Origin: Knoxdaviesia capensis
Taxonomy: Eukaryota; Ascomycota; Sordariomycetes; Microascales; Gondwanamycetaceae
DNA: 64,000 nucleotides
NCBI GenBank assembly: GCA_001510575.1
Contig: LNGK01000005.1
Span: forward strand, 1,034,466-1,098,465
Direction: 5' to 3'
The notes beneath the pieces were generated by a model. The model worked only from the letters and a program-made list of their open reading frames with translations, searched no databases and was not told where the DNA came from. Both the position numbers and the translations under genes were made by a program. Of the stretch, positions 45,882-56,913 are shown in pieces; the first letter of the stretch is position 1, and each line of letters opens with the position of its first letter.

Positions 45882-47369
45882 ATGGCGACCGGCAACGGAG
45901 AGAGCAGCTATGCTCCGCGATCGCCGGACTTGTCCTTGTTCGGTGACAGATCTCCGATTTCCTCTGCACCGCCTGCCCCCATTGGCCCAACGCCGCCACA
46001 CGTTGGGCCCTACAACGGTGGCGTAACCTCCACTTACGCGCACTACCCGCCCACAGAGGCGGATTTCCCTGGCCAGGTTCGGACCCAGAGTCACCAGCAC
46101 CAACAGCAATTTTATGCTCAGCAGACTCCCCAGCAGCAACAGCAGCAACAGCCCATTGAAATCGCCGGCTACCACCCGCACCAAGCCTACGGCTCCCAGT
46201 TCTCCCCTCACCAGGCCCGCACCGCGACTTCCGCTGGCGCCTCGTACGCGCACCATCAACAGCAACAGCAACTGCCGCATCGATCTTCCACCTCCCCCCA
46301 CCAACCTCCTCACGCCGATCTCACCCAGACCTTCGGCCCGTACCCGTTCCCTTCGCAGTACCAGCAGTACCGCGTGCCCACCACCACCGCCACCGGCCCC
46401 GCCCCCCAGCACGCCGTGCCTGCCTCTGGCATCTCATCGTCACCGCTTCCCGGATCCGCTCCGGCCATTACTCGAACTTTGAGACCAAGCTCGTCGTCGT
46501 CGGCGTCCGGATACCAGCAGCAGCAGCAGCCGCTGCCGCAGCAACAGCAGCGCCCGCACTCGATTACTCTCCCGCACGCCCCGCTGCCCCAGACTGCCGG
46601 CCCGACGACTTCCGGCCTGCAGCCGCCGCCGATCCTCAAGCAGGACCCCGCCACCCACGACTACCTGAAGCAGGAGTTCCAGCCGCCCGGCGGCCAGCTC
46701 TTTGAGTCGCCCTATCTGATCCCGGGCCAGGAACATCAGCAACACCAGTCGGTGTTCAACAACGGCGCCCCGACATCCGCGTACCTCCCGCACTCGCCCG
46801 ACCCGGCGTCGCTGCAGTTCCAGCAGCATAACCTCAACCCACCTGCCGGCACCGCCCCCACCGACATGCCCCCCCGCCGCTCCGCAGCCGCTGCAGCTGC
46901 AGCCGCCGCCGCCGCCGGCCCGCCGCCGATCCAGCCGTCGCCGGTGCGCACGAAATTCCCGACCGCGCGCATCAAGCGGATAATGCAGGCCGATGAGGAA
47001 GTTGGAAAGGTCGCTCAACAGGCACCGATCGCCGTCGGCAAGGCACTCGAGCTGTTCATGGTGGCGCTGGTGACGAAGAGCGCCGACGTCGCGCGCGAGC
47101 GCGGCCAGAAGCGCGTGTCGACCGTTATGCTCAAGCAGGTGGTCGAGACCGACGACCAGTGGGACTTTTTGCGGGATATCGTCGCCAAGGTCGATGTCAA
47201 CGTGGCGGGAGCTGGCGGCGCCGGTGCCGGTGGCGCCGCGGCGGGTGGCCCCGGTGCTGGTGGCGAGGAGAAGCCGGTGCGGGCTGGCCGTGGGGTCAAG
47301 CACGAAAGCGAGTCTTCGGACGAGGTCACCGAGCGGAAGAGAGGGCGCGGCAAGAAGCGGAAGGTGTAG
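45882..47369 (+). CDS. BUR6: NC2-alpha (Bur6/DRAP1), histone-fold transcription cofactor with a long Gln/Pro-rich N-terminus
   Basis: Single-exon gene, 495 residues, starting at the first ATG (MATGNGESSYAPRSPDLSLF). NC2-alpha pairs with NC2-beta and binds TBP on promoters, blocking or modulating pre-initiation complex assembly. The histone fold lies at about 357-440: TKFPTARIKRIMQADEEVGK, then VAQQAPIAVGKALELFMVAL, VTKSADVARERGQKRVSTVM and LKQVVETDDQWDFLRDIVAK. These match NC2-alpha better than the related Dpb3/CHRAC or HAP5 histone folds, mainly in ARIK.IMQ.DEE.GKVA. Before it are ~350 residues rich in Gln, His, Pro and a polyalanine run (AAAAAAAAAAA, 46882-46917), which yeast Bur6 lacks. 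The C-terminus is Gly/Ala-rich, then basic (KRGRGKKRKV), a likely nuclear localisation signal. A GATG repeat follows the stop. Confidence 0.88.
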   Translation: MATGNGESSYAPRSPDLSLFGDRSPISSAPPAPIGPTPPHVGPYNGGVTSTYAHYPPTEADFPGQVRTQSHQHQQQFYAQQTPQQQQQQQPIEIAGYHPHQAYGSQFSPHQARTATSAGASYAHHQQQQQLPHRSSTSPHQPPHADLTQTFGPYPFPSQYQQYRVPTTTATGPAPQHAVPASGISSSPLPGSAPAITRTLRPSSSSSASGYQQQQQPLPQQQQRPHSITLPHAPLPQTAGPTTSGLQPPPILKQDPATHDYLKQEFQPPGGQLFESPYLIPGQEHQQHQSVFNNGAPTSAYLPHSPDPASLQFQQHNLNPPAGTAPTDMPPRRSAAAAAAAAAAAGPPPIQPSPVRTKFPTARIKRIMQADEEVGKVAQQAPIAVGKALELFMVALVTKSADVARERGQKRVSTVMLKQVVETDDQWDFLRDIVAKVDVNVAGAGGAGAGGAAAGGPGAGGEEKPVRAGRGVKHESESSDEVTERKRGRGKKRKV

Positions 47370-50300
47370 CGGGGGAGAGAGCGATAAGCCACCTTCGATG
47401 GATTGATGGATGGATGGATGGATGGGTGGATGCGGTTGAGGAGTGGGGGGTTTTCTGGTCTGCTCTTTTTTTGTTCTTTGTCCCGTTTGCCTCTTGTCTA
47501 CGACTGCTGCTTCGGTTTCTTGATTCCCCATCCTCGTTTCTGTTGTTGAGCATGGCACGAGTATCTTCCCCCCCCGGTGGAACCAAATGGTTGCTTTTTC
47601 TTTCCTTTCGTTTCTTCTTCTACACGTCCCAGTCTCCTAGATAGCAGGTAGTTCTCAGATTCGTTTTCTTTTTTCTCATGCACTGGAGGATTCGTTCTTC
47701 TTTTTCTTTGCAACTCTTCACATCCTCTTCACCCACCAGTTCTCACCCCCTTTTCCTTTGGATTCTCTGTCTGTTTACGGCGTTTCTCCCTCTTGTGACG
47801 ATGGAATGGAAATAACTTGTGTGTGCTTTCTTCCTCTTGCGTCCTACGTCTATGTCTCTTTGTGTTGGGTTCTTTGATGAGGTGGTATGCATGTATATAT
47901 GGGGTGTTTGGTAGTGTCAGGTTTATGTGGGCTTGATCTGTATGACCTTTTGTAGCCTCAGGAGGGAATATAATGCAAGGTGACTCGAGATCTGTTCATA
48001 TCACCACCGTGCCTAGACCTTCCGCCACAGTATGTGACTATGTGTCATCTGTTACGTACACATGGACTGTGCCTACTGATATCGAGTTCGTGCTGCATCA
48101 GCAAACGGCTGCAATTCCACAGCTAGAAACGAGGTACCTGTCTGACATTTCTATGCTCGGTCACCATATGCAGTTTCTCACGATAATCTCCGACAGCACA
48201 ACCACGATATCGGACTAGAGTGGGGCCGTTCCCGACACAAGGCCGGGACACCAATGAACCTCCGTCGGGAATGTCTTTCCTTGGGCTTCTACTAGTAGTG
48301 TAGCAAGTCATCACCGAGTGCAAACATCTTTTCTTTTTTTGCGATAGCTGATGTAGCTTAGTTATAATTCCGTCTTCCAGACCTGCCCACATACTGCTGC
48401 ATAACCCTAACCAGCCCTTCCAACATCACCAAATCCCCAGCTTCGATGTTCCAGGTGTCTATCCCCTGACAGGCTGGTTGTTTGTTGTTACGAGGATAGC
48501 TACGGGGGTCCGTACGAGGAATGGAAACAGTGCCGCACGAGGGTTCGCACAATCAGACCGGTTTCCCCTTTTTGGCCTGGGGCCCGTCCCTCCCCCTCCT
48601 TTGCAGCCAAGTAAGATTTCTCACACCCCCCTTCCCCCAAAAGGCAGAAACTAGATAGGGCTTCGTGTTTCAGTGTTAAACCCCAGTTAAAGTGGACGAC
48701 CACCATTCTTACGTGCACCACTAGACGCGGTGTTTGTGTCTGGCTTTGCTTGCTTGCTGGCCAGAGGCAATCTACAGTATGTGGCCATCGTCGTGTGCTG
48801 GGATGATTTGCGGACGAGAGATGGAAAGGGGAAACGCCACACGCCATTCCTGTGTGCGGTCTTTCATGCCCTGCGAGGGGGTGTGCATGTCGGATTTTCG
48901 GTGCCTGGGCCCCTGCGTAGCCAGTCAACGCGCAGTATGTCCTCCACTTGCGCCCAGGCTGGAACAGAGTAAGGTTGGAAACAGAACAGCTGAACACAAG
49001 AGGCAGGTTGGAAATAGCAAGGAGAAAAGACGACAAAACGAGGGAAGAAAAGAAGAAAAATTATTCCCTTGAAGAGAGATAGAGCCCTCTTTTTACCCCT
49101 TAGAGCCACACTGTCTGTCTGCTGACTCCTCATGTCCGCCTAAATAAAAAAGAAGAGACATCAGAAGGAAGAAACCAGAAAGAATGTGCTGGTTGTCAAA
49201 GCCCTCCACTTTCCCGCTTCCTATTCGTCCAGCTGAACATTTTGTGACGGTGTTTTGGGCGTCTGCCCGTTTTGCCCTCTCACTTCTCTCTCCCCTGACT
49301 AAAATCCAAGTGGTCCAAAAATAAAAAATAGAGTACAGTATTGAACAGTACATAGATTTCTCTTTCGCTGTTGGTGTTTGTGTGGCCCGCTCAGCCGGAC
49401 TTTTGTATGCACCTAACCGGTTTTAAACCCCTTTTGCTGTTGTGCTGTCGTGTGTTTGCTCTTGCCCCGTTCAATTGGGCGCAAAAAAAAAAGGAGGTCT
49501 AGGGCAATTATTTCGAGGCAGGAGGCGTAAAGTTTGCATGCAGTGGTGCATTGCGTTGTGTTCGGGTGGTTCTTTTTCTCTCTTTTTTTCTCGCATGGCT
49601 TGCTCCTTCCTTCCTGTGCGAATGCATGAGTTGTCTCCTTCCCTGGGCAAACTGGGCAAACTGGGCAAAAAAAACTAGCGCGGGTAGCTCCTTCCTCTGA
49701 TGAGACTTCATATATCTGTTGCGCTTTCCCCATGTACTGTTCTGTATGTAACCTTAGCTCGTGACGCTGGCTGCACCTGCTATTCAAGCCATTATCTGGT
49801 CTGTCTCCTGGGCCGGATGTTGGTGGTTCCTTCCCGTTTATCCCCCCTAAAAACGATGACGTCTGCGCCTGCCCTGTTAAGCTTATGCACGCCGTACTCG
49901 TCGAGAAGAAGAAGAAGAAGAAGGAAGGAAAGAAACGAAACCTGCAATTTTGAGGTGGCCACCTGCCCAAACAATCACCCGCCCGGTTCTTTTTGCAGGT
50001 TGCGCCTTCCGTCTCTCTCCCCTAAAGGCCTTAAGCCGAGTTCTCCGTGTTTCTGACTAACATAACACATCTCGCTCTCTTTCCATCCGTCTGTTCCTCG
50101 GGATTTCAACCTCATCCCTTATTCATTCTTCCTCCACCGTGATATTTCTTCCATCTTCTTCCATTTTTCTTATGTATCCTTTCTTTTCTTGCTGACCTCA
50201 ATTTGTGCCTTTAACTGTCTCATTTTTCGTTGTGTCTTTAACGGCTGTATTCTGCTTCGTTTTGCTGAATTTCTCGCTTCCATTGGCATTTTCGCTCGTC

Positions 50301-51923
50301 CCTCTATATAGCTTCATCTGGCTTGTTCCCCTGAAAGTCGTCTTGAACTTCAGCTTCTCTTGAGAGTTGCTACTACATATCACTCGTTTATACATAAAAC
50401 CTCCGCCTCCAGGCAAAGCGTTCGCGGAATCTATTTTCAGCATCAGAGATTTGCATTGGCTCGTTTTTTGACGTTCTCTCGCGCTCGGAGAAATCTCTTG
50501 ATTTTGAACGACGGGGGTAAGGGAACCCGGCCACATCACCTCTTTTGCTTCTCCATATAACCCAGGGAAAATCATCAGTGCCACACGATTCACGCATTGG
50601 ACTAGCTAAGATCCAGGTTCAGGTTCTTTTTCATTCTAGCCGTCGTTCGCCCCTCTCCACTACTCCCGCAAAAATCACTGATCCCGGGTTCATTCGTTCC
50701 CTTTTCCTGCTCCCTTGATTTTTGCCTGTCCCTGTCCTTGAGACTTTCCCCCCTGTGAAACTTGTGGACTGTCAAAGTGTATGCTCAAGCTTCACTATCT
50801 CTTTTCTCTTCTCTTTCCTTTTCTTTGATTTCTTCGATATTTATTTGAAATTTTTTTCTTTTTCACTTCCGCCCGTTTCGTGTTTCTCTCTCTCTCTCTC
50901 TCTCTCATCATCCTCCCTCTCTTTTTCCTTTCGTTTGTTGTATCCTCTTCTCCAAGCGTCTTCGGAGGAACACTGCCACATCGACATATCTCGTCTCTTT
51001 TTTGTGGCCCTCCTTCGATCCCTACGTAACCTCTTCTCGCCCTCGTTTCTTCCGTTACTCATGCGATCTTCGCCGGTGTGATCCCAACCAGAAACCTCCG
51101 TTCCGATCCTTCCTCCACTTGGCCGGCTTCCGTTGACAAAGTGCCAATTGGAACGAAAATCATCCGCCGTCACCGTTGCATCCCTTCGGCAACTTTCTTC
51201 ATTCCTTCCTCGACCGTTTCCCTCTTTCTGCGTCATATCGTCGATCGATCGCCGTCGTTTGTGCTTCTCTCTTCCGACTTCGACCCGGCGTTGTTTGATA
51301 CTGGTCGTTCTTGGAGACACGAGAAGATCTTCCAGATTTTGCCCCCCCGACTTTTGGTTTTCTTGCCTGGTGCATTTTGCAACTGGCGAGTTCCTCATGC
51401 CGCTGGACGACGCATTTTTCTTCCAGTGAATCTGTGATTTCATACCTCCTCCGTCCATCTTCGCTCAGACAAGTTTTTGGATACCTTTTGCTACGCCTCG
51501 ATGACGACTCAATAGCCCTTGACATATATCAGGGCCTCCTTAACATTTATTTATAATTTATCCTATACATATTCAACCCTCCCCCCGTTCTGTTTTATAC
51601 ACATGCATTCTCAATTTTGGATTAGAGGCTTCTCCAGTTTAGACATCTTCCATCTCTCATTGGCTTAGTGGTTCCTTTTGGACCAGTCCAAGCATCTAGA
51701 GAGCCTTCGTTTTTCTTTCTTTCTTCGCTGGATCCTCTTCGGAGTCTTCCGTCATATTCTTTTTTTCTCATCTCTGGCTCTACACTGCCATCCCCTTGAC
51801 TTTATCCTTCTTCATACTTCTCTTCTTGTCATTTCGTGTGTGTCTCTTTTTCGGCTATATACTTTTTTTCTCTCTCCAGGAAATTCTTCTTCCTGATGAG
51901 CTTTCCCCGCAAGATAATTGATA
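47370..51923. other. Long interval (4.6 kb): NC2-alpha 3' flank, empty middle, and long JSN1 5' leader
   Basis: A GATG repeat is at 47397-47432. Between 47450 and 49900 I see no gene; a 9-bp tandem CTGGGCAAA occurs three times at 49643-49669 and a telomere-type AACCCTAACC at 48403-48412. From about 50040 to 51923 the top strand is strongly pyrimidine-rich without antisense coding logic, and I read it as promoter plus a long leader of the JSN1-like gene. It contains several short upstream reading frames (50172-50195, 50781-50828, 51603-51668, 51896-51964) and a good acceptor-like CTCTCTCCAG at 51871-51880. Confidence 0.5.
47397..47432. repeat. GATG tetranucleotide repeat
   Basis: About nine slightly imperfect GATG copies, 28 bp past the NC2-alpha stop codon and so probably in its 3' UTR. 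Confidence 0.9.
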
Positions 51924-51964
51924 ATGTCAACTGCAAGAACCGAGCAATTTCCGCCTGGCTATAA
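51896..51964 (+). promoter_or_regulatory. Overlapping upstream ORF on the JSN1-like mRNA
   Basis: An ATG 28 nt before the main start opens a 22-codon frame, +1 to the main one, that ends in TAA 38 nt inside the main coding region. It lies downstream of the possible leader acceptor at 51880, so it would stay in the mRNA whether or not the leader is spliced. Ribosomes using it cannot simply reinitiate at the main ATG, so it is likely inhibitory. This is inference from position. Confidence 0.55.
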
Positions 51965-54900
51965 TCCGCAACTTGCTCAACCCACAAAGACTCAATTCCC
52001 TCCGGCTCCTGCCTCCACGACGCCGCCGATCATCACTCCGGCCGACTCTGCTGCTCTTGCTTCGGCCCTGAGAGCCCCCTTTCCTAATATTCCTCAGCCG
52101 ATCATGTCGGGTGCTCCGCGGTCCGGAAACGGCTCGCCGTCCCACGATCTGGGTTCATCCAGCCGTCTCTTCTCCAAACGGTAAGCTTAACAGCCTTCCA
52201 TCCCACGCAACTGTGGACCAATAGCCTACCCCATGTACTTACGTTAACCCTTTCCGTGCCCTTCAGTGCTCGTGAGATCCAAGCCCAAGAAGGCGTCCCT
52301 GGCTTCCCCGTCAATCTTTGGGGAGGCCCCCCCACCAGTGGCAACTCCACTCCTCTCCGAGAGAACATTCCCGAATCTCCCACCGACGAGTTCCCTGATT
52401 TTGTCCAGCTTCCTCCCACTCTCGATTCTCTCCCTCAAACCCGACGAGCCCGCGCGGGCACCGTGCCATCTCGATTCTCCCCCGGAGGTGTGGGAGCCGG
52501 CCTCCTCAACCTTCCTCCTCTCCCAACAAAGTCTTCTCGCGCCACCCCATCACAAACCCCGTTCAAATCGCCTTCTCCCGGCTTGCAATTTCCTGATGTT
52601 GCCACAATTCCCGGCCCCTCGGCCGCGCCCCCCGGTGGTTCAGCCCTGCTCTCGCGTCTACGGGCTGGTTCGATGCCCCAACGGAGCCCATTCATTGCTC
52701 TTCCCGGTACTGCCTCTCCCTTTGGCCCTTCCATCTTTAGCAGCTGGAACCCGACTGGAGTCCCGAACCGAGAACGAGGTGCCACCCTAGCGAGCATCGC
52801 CAGTATCGGCTCGAATGGCCCTAGTTCCCCGGCTCAGTCTGCGTTTTCGAAAGATGGCGCTGGAGAGAGTGATGTGCATATGCGGACCCTCGATTACCTT
52901 GGCCTTGCTGAAACTCCTCAGCCACCCCGAGCGACTCTGGCCACTCCCTACTTGGCGAACATTAACGATCTGTCCCGTAATCGATTCCGCTCCTATTCCG
53001 TCAACAACAAGGACAAGTACGACGATGAGGAGGACGACTATGATGACACCATAGCCTACGAGACCCAGTATGCCGCCCAGCTCCAGGACCAGCTTGCCGC
53101 CACTCATGCTGCCATTATGAACCACAACCTTGCTGTCCAGGCGTTTGCAACCCACGCGTCTGTCACTCGCCCTCGTGCCCACACTGCCGGTGTTCTTGAT
53201 ACTCCCGGAAGCCGGCTGCTTGGAACCTACTTCAATGCCCCTCCGTCCATCCCCACCCCGGCTGCTACCACCGAGGTCCGCATTTCCGATGAAAAGGACT
53301 ACGAAGATCTGCCCCAGGCTGTCGCTGCCATGAATATTGGCCGGACCAACAGCCAAAATGCTTCTCTCCTGGGCCCCGACGAACAGGGGTTGGATGGCCC
53401 GACTAGTGCCTTGTGGCTTGGCAGCATTCCTACTTCGACGACAACCTCGACTTTGACGGAAATGTTCAAGACCTACGGTACCATCCTCTCGGCTCGTGTT
53501 CTTACTCACAAGAGCTGTGGCTTCGTCAACTTCGAGAGAGTTGAGAGTGCCATCTCGGCTAGATCCGGCCTCAATGGAAAGGAAATATTCCCTGGAGCCG
53601 GACCTATCCGCATCAACTTTGCTAAGCCCCCGTCGGCATCCAACACGCCTGGCCACGATGGAGTGTTCCCGTCCCCAAGCCCAGATCCCTTTGCCAAGTC
53701 TGGACCTCAGGATGGTTCTGCTGCGCCGTCATCGGCTCCTCCTTCTGCGTCTGTCGACGGAGCGACTCCCGCCATTGCCAATACGTCCAGTGAAGCTCCG
53801 ACTCTGCCGCCGCTGTCTGAGATGGCTGGGCCCATGCTTGACATTGTCAAGCAATTTGGTGCCTCTGAAGAGGATGTGTTCCGCATCTCTCGCAACATCA
53901 ACACGGCGGTTTCGTTCACGGCCTTCGTCGAAGAGATCCCTCCGATCACTGAGCCCGCCCATACTCGCATCCATGACGCGCCTAAGCTGCGAGACATCCG
54001 CAAGCGCATCGACAACCAGTCTCTGTCGCAGGCGGAAATTGAAAACATTGCCGTCGAGATGCTCCCAGAAATTGCAGAGCTTGCTTCTGACTATCTGGGA
54101 AATACTGTTGTGCAAAAGCTGTTTGAGCATTGCTCGCCCGCTCTGCGCGATGCTATGCTTGAAGAGATTGCTCCTCATATTGCCGAGATTGGCGTGCACA
54201 AGAACGGTACCTGGGCTGCGCAAAAGATCATCGATGTCTGCACAACTCCTCACCAGATGACCCTCATTGTTGAGAATCTTCGCCCCTATGTTGTGCCCCT
54301 GTTTTTGGACCAGTACGGTAACTATGTTCTTCAGGGCTGTCTCAAGTTTGGTGCTCCGTTCAACGACTTTATTTTCGAGAGCAGCCTGAACCGGATGTGG
54401 GACATTTCTCAAGGCCGCTTCGGAGCTCGTGCGCTGCGAGCCTGCTTGGAGAGCCACCACGCCACCAAGGACCAGCAGCGTTTGCTTGCGGCTGCCATTG
54501 CTCTGCATAGTGTCCAGCTGGCTACCAGTGCCAACGGTGCATTGCTGCTGACGTGGCTCCTGGATACATGCACGTTCCCGCGGCGTCGGACCGTGCTGTC
54601 CCCTCAGCTTGTCCCGTACCTGGTTCATTTGTGCACCCACAAGGTTGCCTATCTGACCGTGTTGAAGGTTATCAACCAGAAGACGGAGCCGGAGGCGCGT
54701 GAGACGGTGATCCGGGCCCTTTTCTTCTCGCCCAACGACCAGATTCTGGAAGCTATTCTGAGCGATCATTCGTGTGGCGCAACGCTGATTTACAAGGTTC
54801 TTACCACTCCCTTCTTCGACGAGGCCATCCGGACTCAAGTGGTTGAGACTGTTAAGAACGTTCTGCTGCGTATCAAGGCCCAGCCTGGACAGGGCTACAA

Positions 54901-55873
54901 GCGCCTGATGGATGAAGTTGGTCTTTCTACCCGAACTGCGGCTGGAACTACTTCTGGAGCCCCGGGAGCTGGAGCTACGAGCAATGCGGCGGCTCCGGCA
55001 AGTGGACGTGACCAAGGTAGCAGTGCCGGTCCCGCAGGAAGCGCGCCTGCGGCTGCTGGCAACGGAGCGGGCCCCGGTGCCAATGCTGGAGCCGGCAGTT
55101 CTGGAGCTTCGCACAATGGCAGTGGTCATCACTCCCACCACGGACACCACCACAATAACGGCAACCACAGCGAGCCCAGACAGCGTCCCGGTTCGCGACA
55201 AGCCAGTGGCAATGCCAGCCACCCCCACGGACCGCCGCCGCCTGCGGGAAATGCCAAGGGCTACTATAACAACTCCCACAACGGCGGCAATGGTACGGGC
55301 AGTGGAGCTCCAGGCTACGACATGGGATACCCGTCCGGACCCGCGAGTCAATCTCGCAGCGACTTGTCTGACAGTATCCCCTTCCCGTCGTTCGGACCAA
55401 CTGCGGCAGCGATGTACGGCCAAGGGCCTGGCCCGGCTCCTTTGAACCAGATGGGCTACCAGCCACCAATGGGTGCCCGTGGCGGTGCACCGGGGATGAA
55501 CGGTAGCGGATATTACCCTGGACCTGGTGGCTACGCCGGTGCTCCAGGCTATCCGTCGCAGGCCCCGGTTGACTCTTACCGCGTTCCCAGCAACGGGAGC
55601 CAGCATGTTCCGGGACCGGGCGGCCCGCCGGCGATGATTCCGGGAGGTGCTGCAGGCTACGCACCGCCTGGATTCGGAATGCCGATGGGCGGGCCCTACG
55701 GCGGGGCGTACGGAGCGGGACCTGTGCCTCCGGGCATGCAGGGAATGCCGTACATGCCGATGGAGCAGCCTGGAAACGGCCGACGTGCTCGGGTAAGTTC
55801 TTCCAAGTTCCTGTGAAGATACGAAGCTGAAGGCACGAATACTAACAGTACTGTTTTCTGGTCACAGAGATAA
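51924..55873 (+). CDS. JSN1: RRM-Pumilio RNA-binding protein of the Jsn1/Puf1-Puf2 type
   Basis: Three exons, 51924-52180, 52267-55792 and 55868-55873, give 1262 residues; the last coding exon is only AGA TAA. Jsn1/Puf2-type proteins bind mRNAs for membrane-associated and mitochondrial proteins through a Pumilio domain that differs from classical PUFs. The order is: Ser/Pro-rich N-terminus (1 to about 460); RRM at about 466-543 (ALWLGSIPTSTTTSTLTEMF and VLTHKSCGFVNFERVESAIS); linker; Pumilio repeats at about 670-970 (ELASDYLGNTVVQKLFEH, EIGVHKNGTWAAQKIIDV, PLFLDQYGNYVLQGCLKF, QGRFGARALRACLE, LSDHSCGATLIYKVL); and a Gly/Asn/His/Pro-rich tail (975-1262) that looks prion-like or condensate-forming. 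If the last intron (55793-55867) is retained, the frame ends VSSSKFL instead of R. The leader is long and contains upstream ORFs. Confidence 0.93.
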
Positions 55874-56802
55874 ACCAAACACATGTTCGATATGTATCAT
55901 CTTGTGCTTCTATCTTTGGGCGTACGATTTTCTTTTTCATATATGACAAGTCGATATTTCGAGGGTGGTGATGAATGGAGTAGTCCGCTGACTATTGCCA
56001 TTCACCGACTCGGCTATCGACATTTCGATTCTTGTGACTTTCATCTTGAAAGATCTTTTGGGATGGATTTCAGGCCAGTTTATGAAGGGGTGGTGGTGGG
56101 CATGGCACTGGCTTTTCTTCTGTGGACTTGGAATTCTCTCTCTCTTTTTTTCTTGTTTACATTTCGTTCCAACTTTTTCACTCTTGTTCTTTAACCATTT
56201 TTTCTTTTCTGTGTGTTCCCTGTCTCATTCTTGTCACTCGCTTAAGCTGTTCTACGGAGCAGATTTTTTTTTACTGGTGTTTTTTCCTCTCTTGCTTTTG
56301 ATCTTGGAAGATAAAAATTTTAGCCTGGTTTGATTGGGCTTATGTGTCGGAATATATATTTAGCTTTTGTCTTCTCGACTCTTCTGTGCTTGTGTGCTTG
56401 TTGAGTGTTATGTGTGCTGTGATGGGTGTGTTTGAAAGTGGTGAGCATGCAGGTGGATGCACTGGTGCAGAGAGAGCTGCAGGAGTAGTGCGAGCGTAAT
56501 AGCGACGTGGCCGTACCGTCATGCGTGCCCCCCCGTATTGCTCGGCTGTTGACTGGCGAGAGGCCGAGCCACGATACATCATCCTATGCTTTCTTTCTGG
56601 AATTCTCTCTATTTCCCCTTTTATTACATCCTCTTCGCCGTCGTATCACCCGTTCTCTCGTCCTTGGGCCTCACACAGCGCCCAAGGAACAAATGTAAAA
56701 AAAACACCCCTAAAAGATTTGCGACCCCACCGACAAAAAACACACATCCTTCTTGAGGCCCAACTCGGCGCCGTTGTGAACAACCCACATCAAAAAGACC
56801 TG
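55874..56802. other. Intergenic region between JSN1 and tRNA-Ile
   Basis: A 930-bp gap. It holds JSN1 3' flank with T-rich stretches at 56140-56330, and about 100 bp of A/C-rich DNA in front of the tRNA. No open frame with a motif is seen. Confidence 0.55.
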
Positions 56803-56899
56803 GCTCGCTTAGCTCAGTTGGTTAGAGCGTCGTACTAATACTGTATCCGCCAGTATCAAGTAAATGCGAAGGTCGCCAGTTCGACCCTGGTAGTGAGCA
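56803..56899 (+). tRNA. tRNA-Ile(AAU) with a 23-nt intron
   Basis: The acceptor arm pairs GCTCGCT with AGTGAGC (one G-U), with discriminator A at 56899. The D arm (TAGCTCAGTTGGTTAGAGC) is also the A box, and the T arm GCCAG-TTCGACC-CTGGT includes the B box GTTCGACCC. The anticodon stem TCGTA/TGCGA encloses the loop CTAATAA with anticodon AAT, read as inosine-AU, for isoleucine. A 23-nt intron sits one base 3' of the anticodon, the standard eukaryotic position; its exact edge may shift by one base because of flanking A residues. Spliced length is 74 nt before CCA. It is followed six bases later by a T8 run. Confidence 0.96.
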
Positions 56900-56905
56900 T
56901 TTCAA

Positions 56906-56913
56906 TTTTTTTT
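56906..56913 (+). terminator. RNA polymerase III terminator of tRNA-Ile
   Basis: Run of eight T residues starting seven bases after the last tRNA base, the usual Pol III stop signal. Confidence 0.93.

Noticed and set aside
53729..55606. 625-codon open frame on the minus strand inside JSN1
   Set aside because: Antisense shadow of the Pumilio and Gly-rich coding region; no domain pattern.
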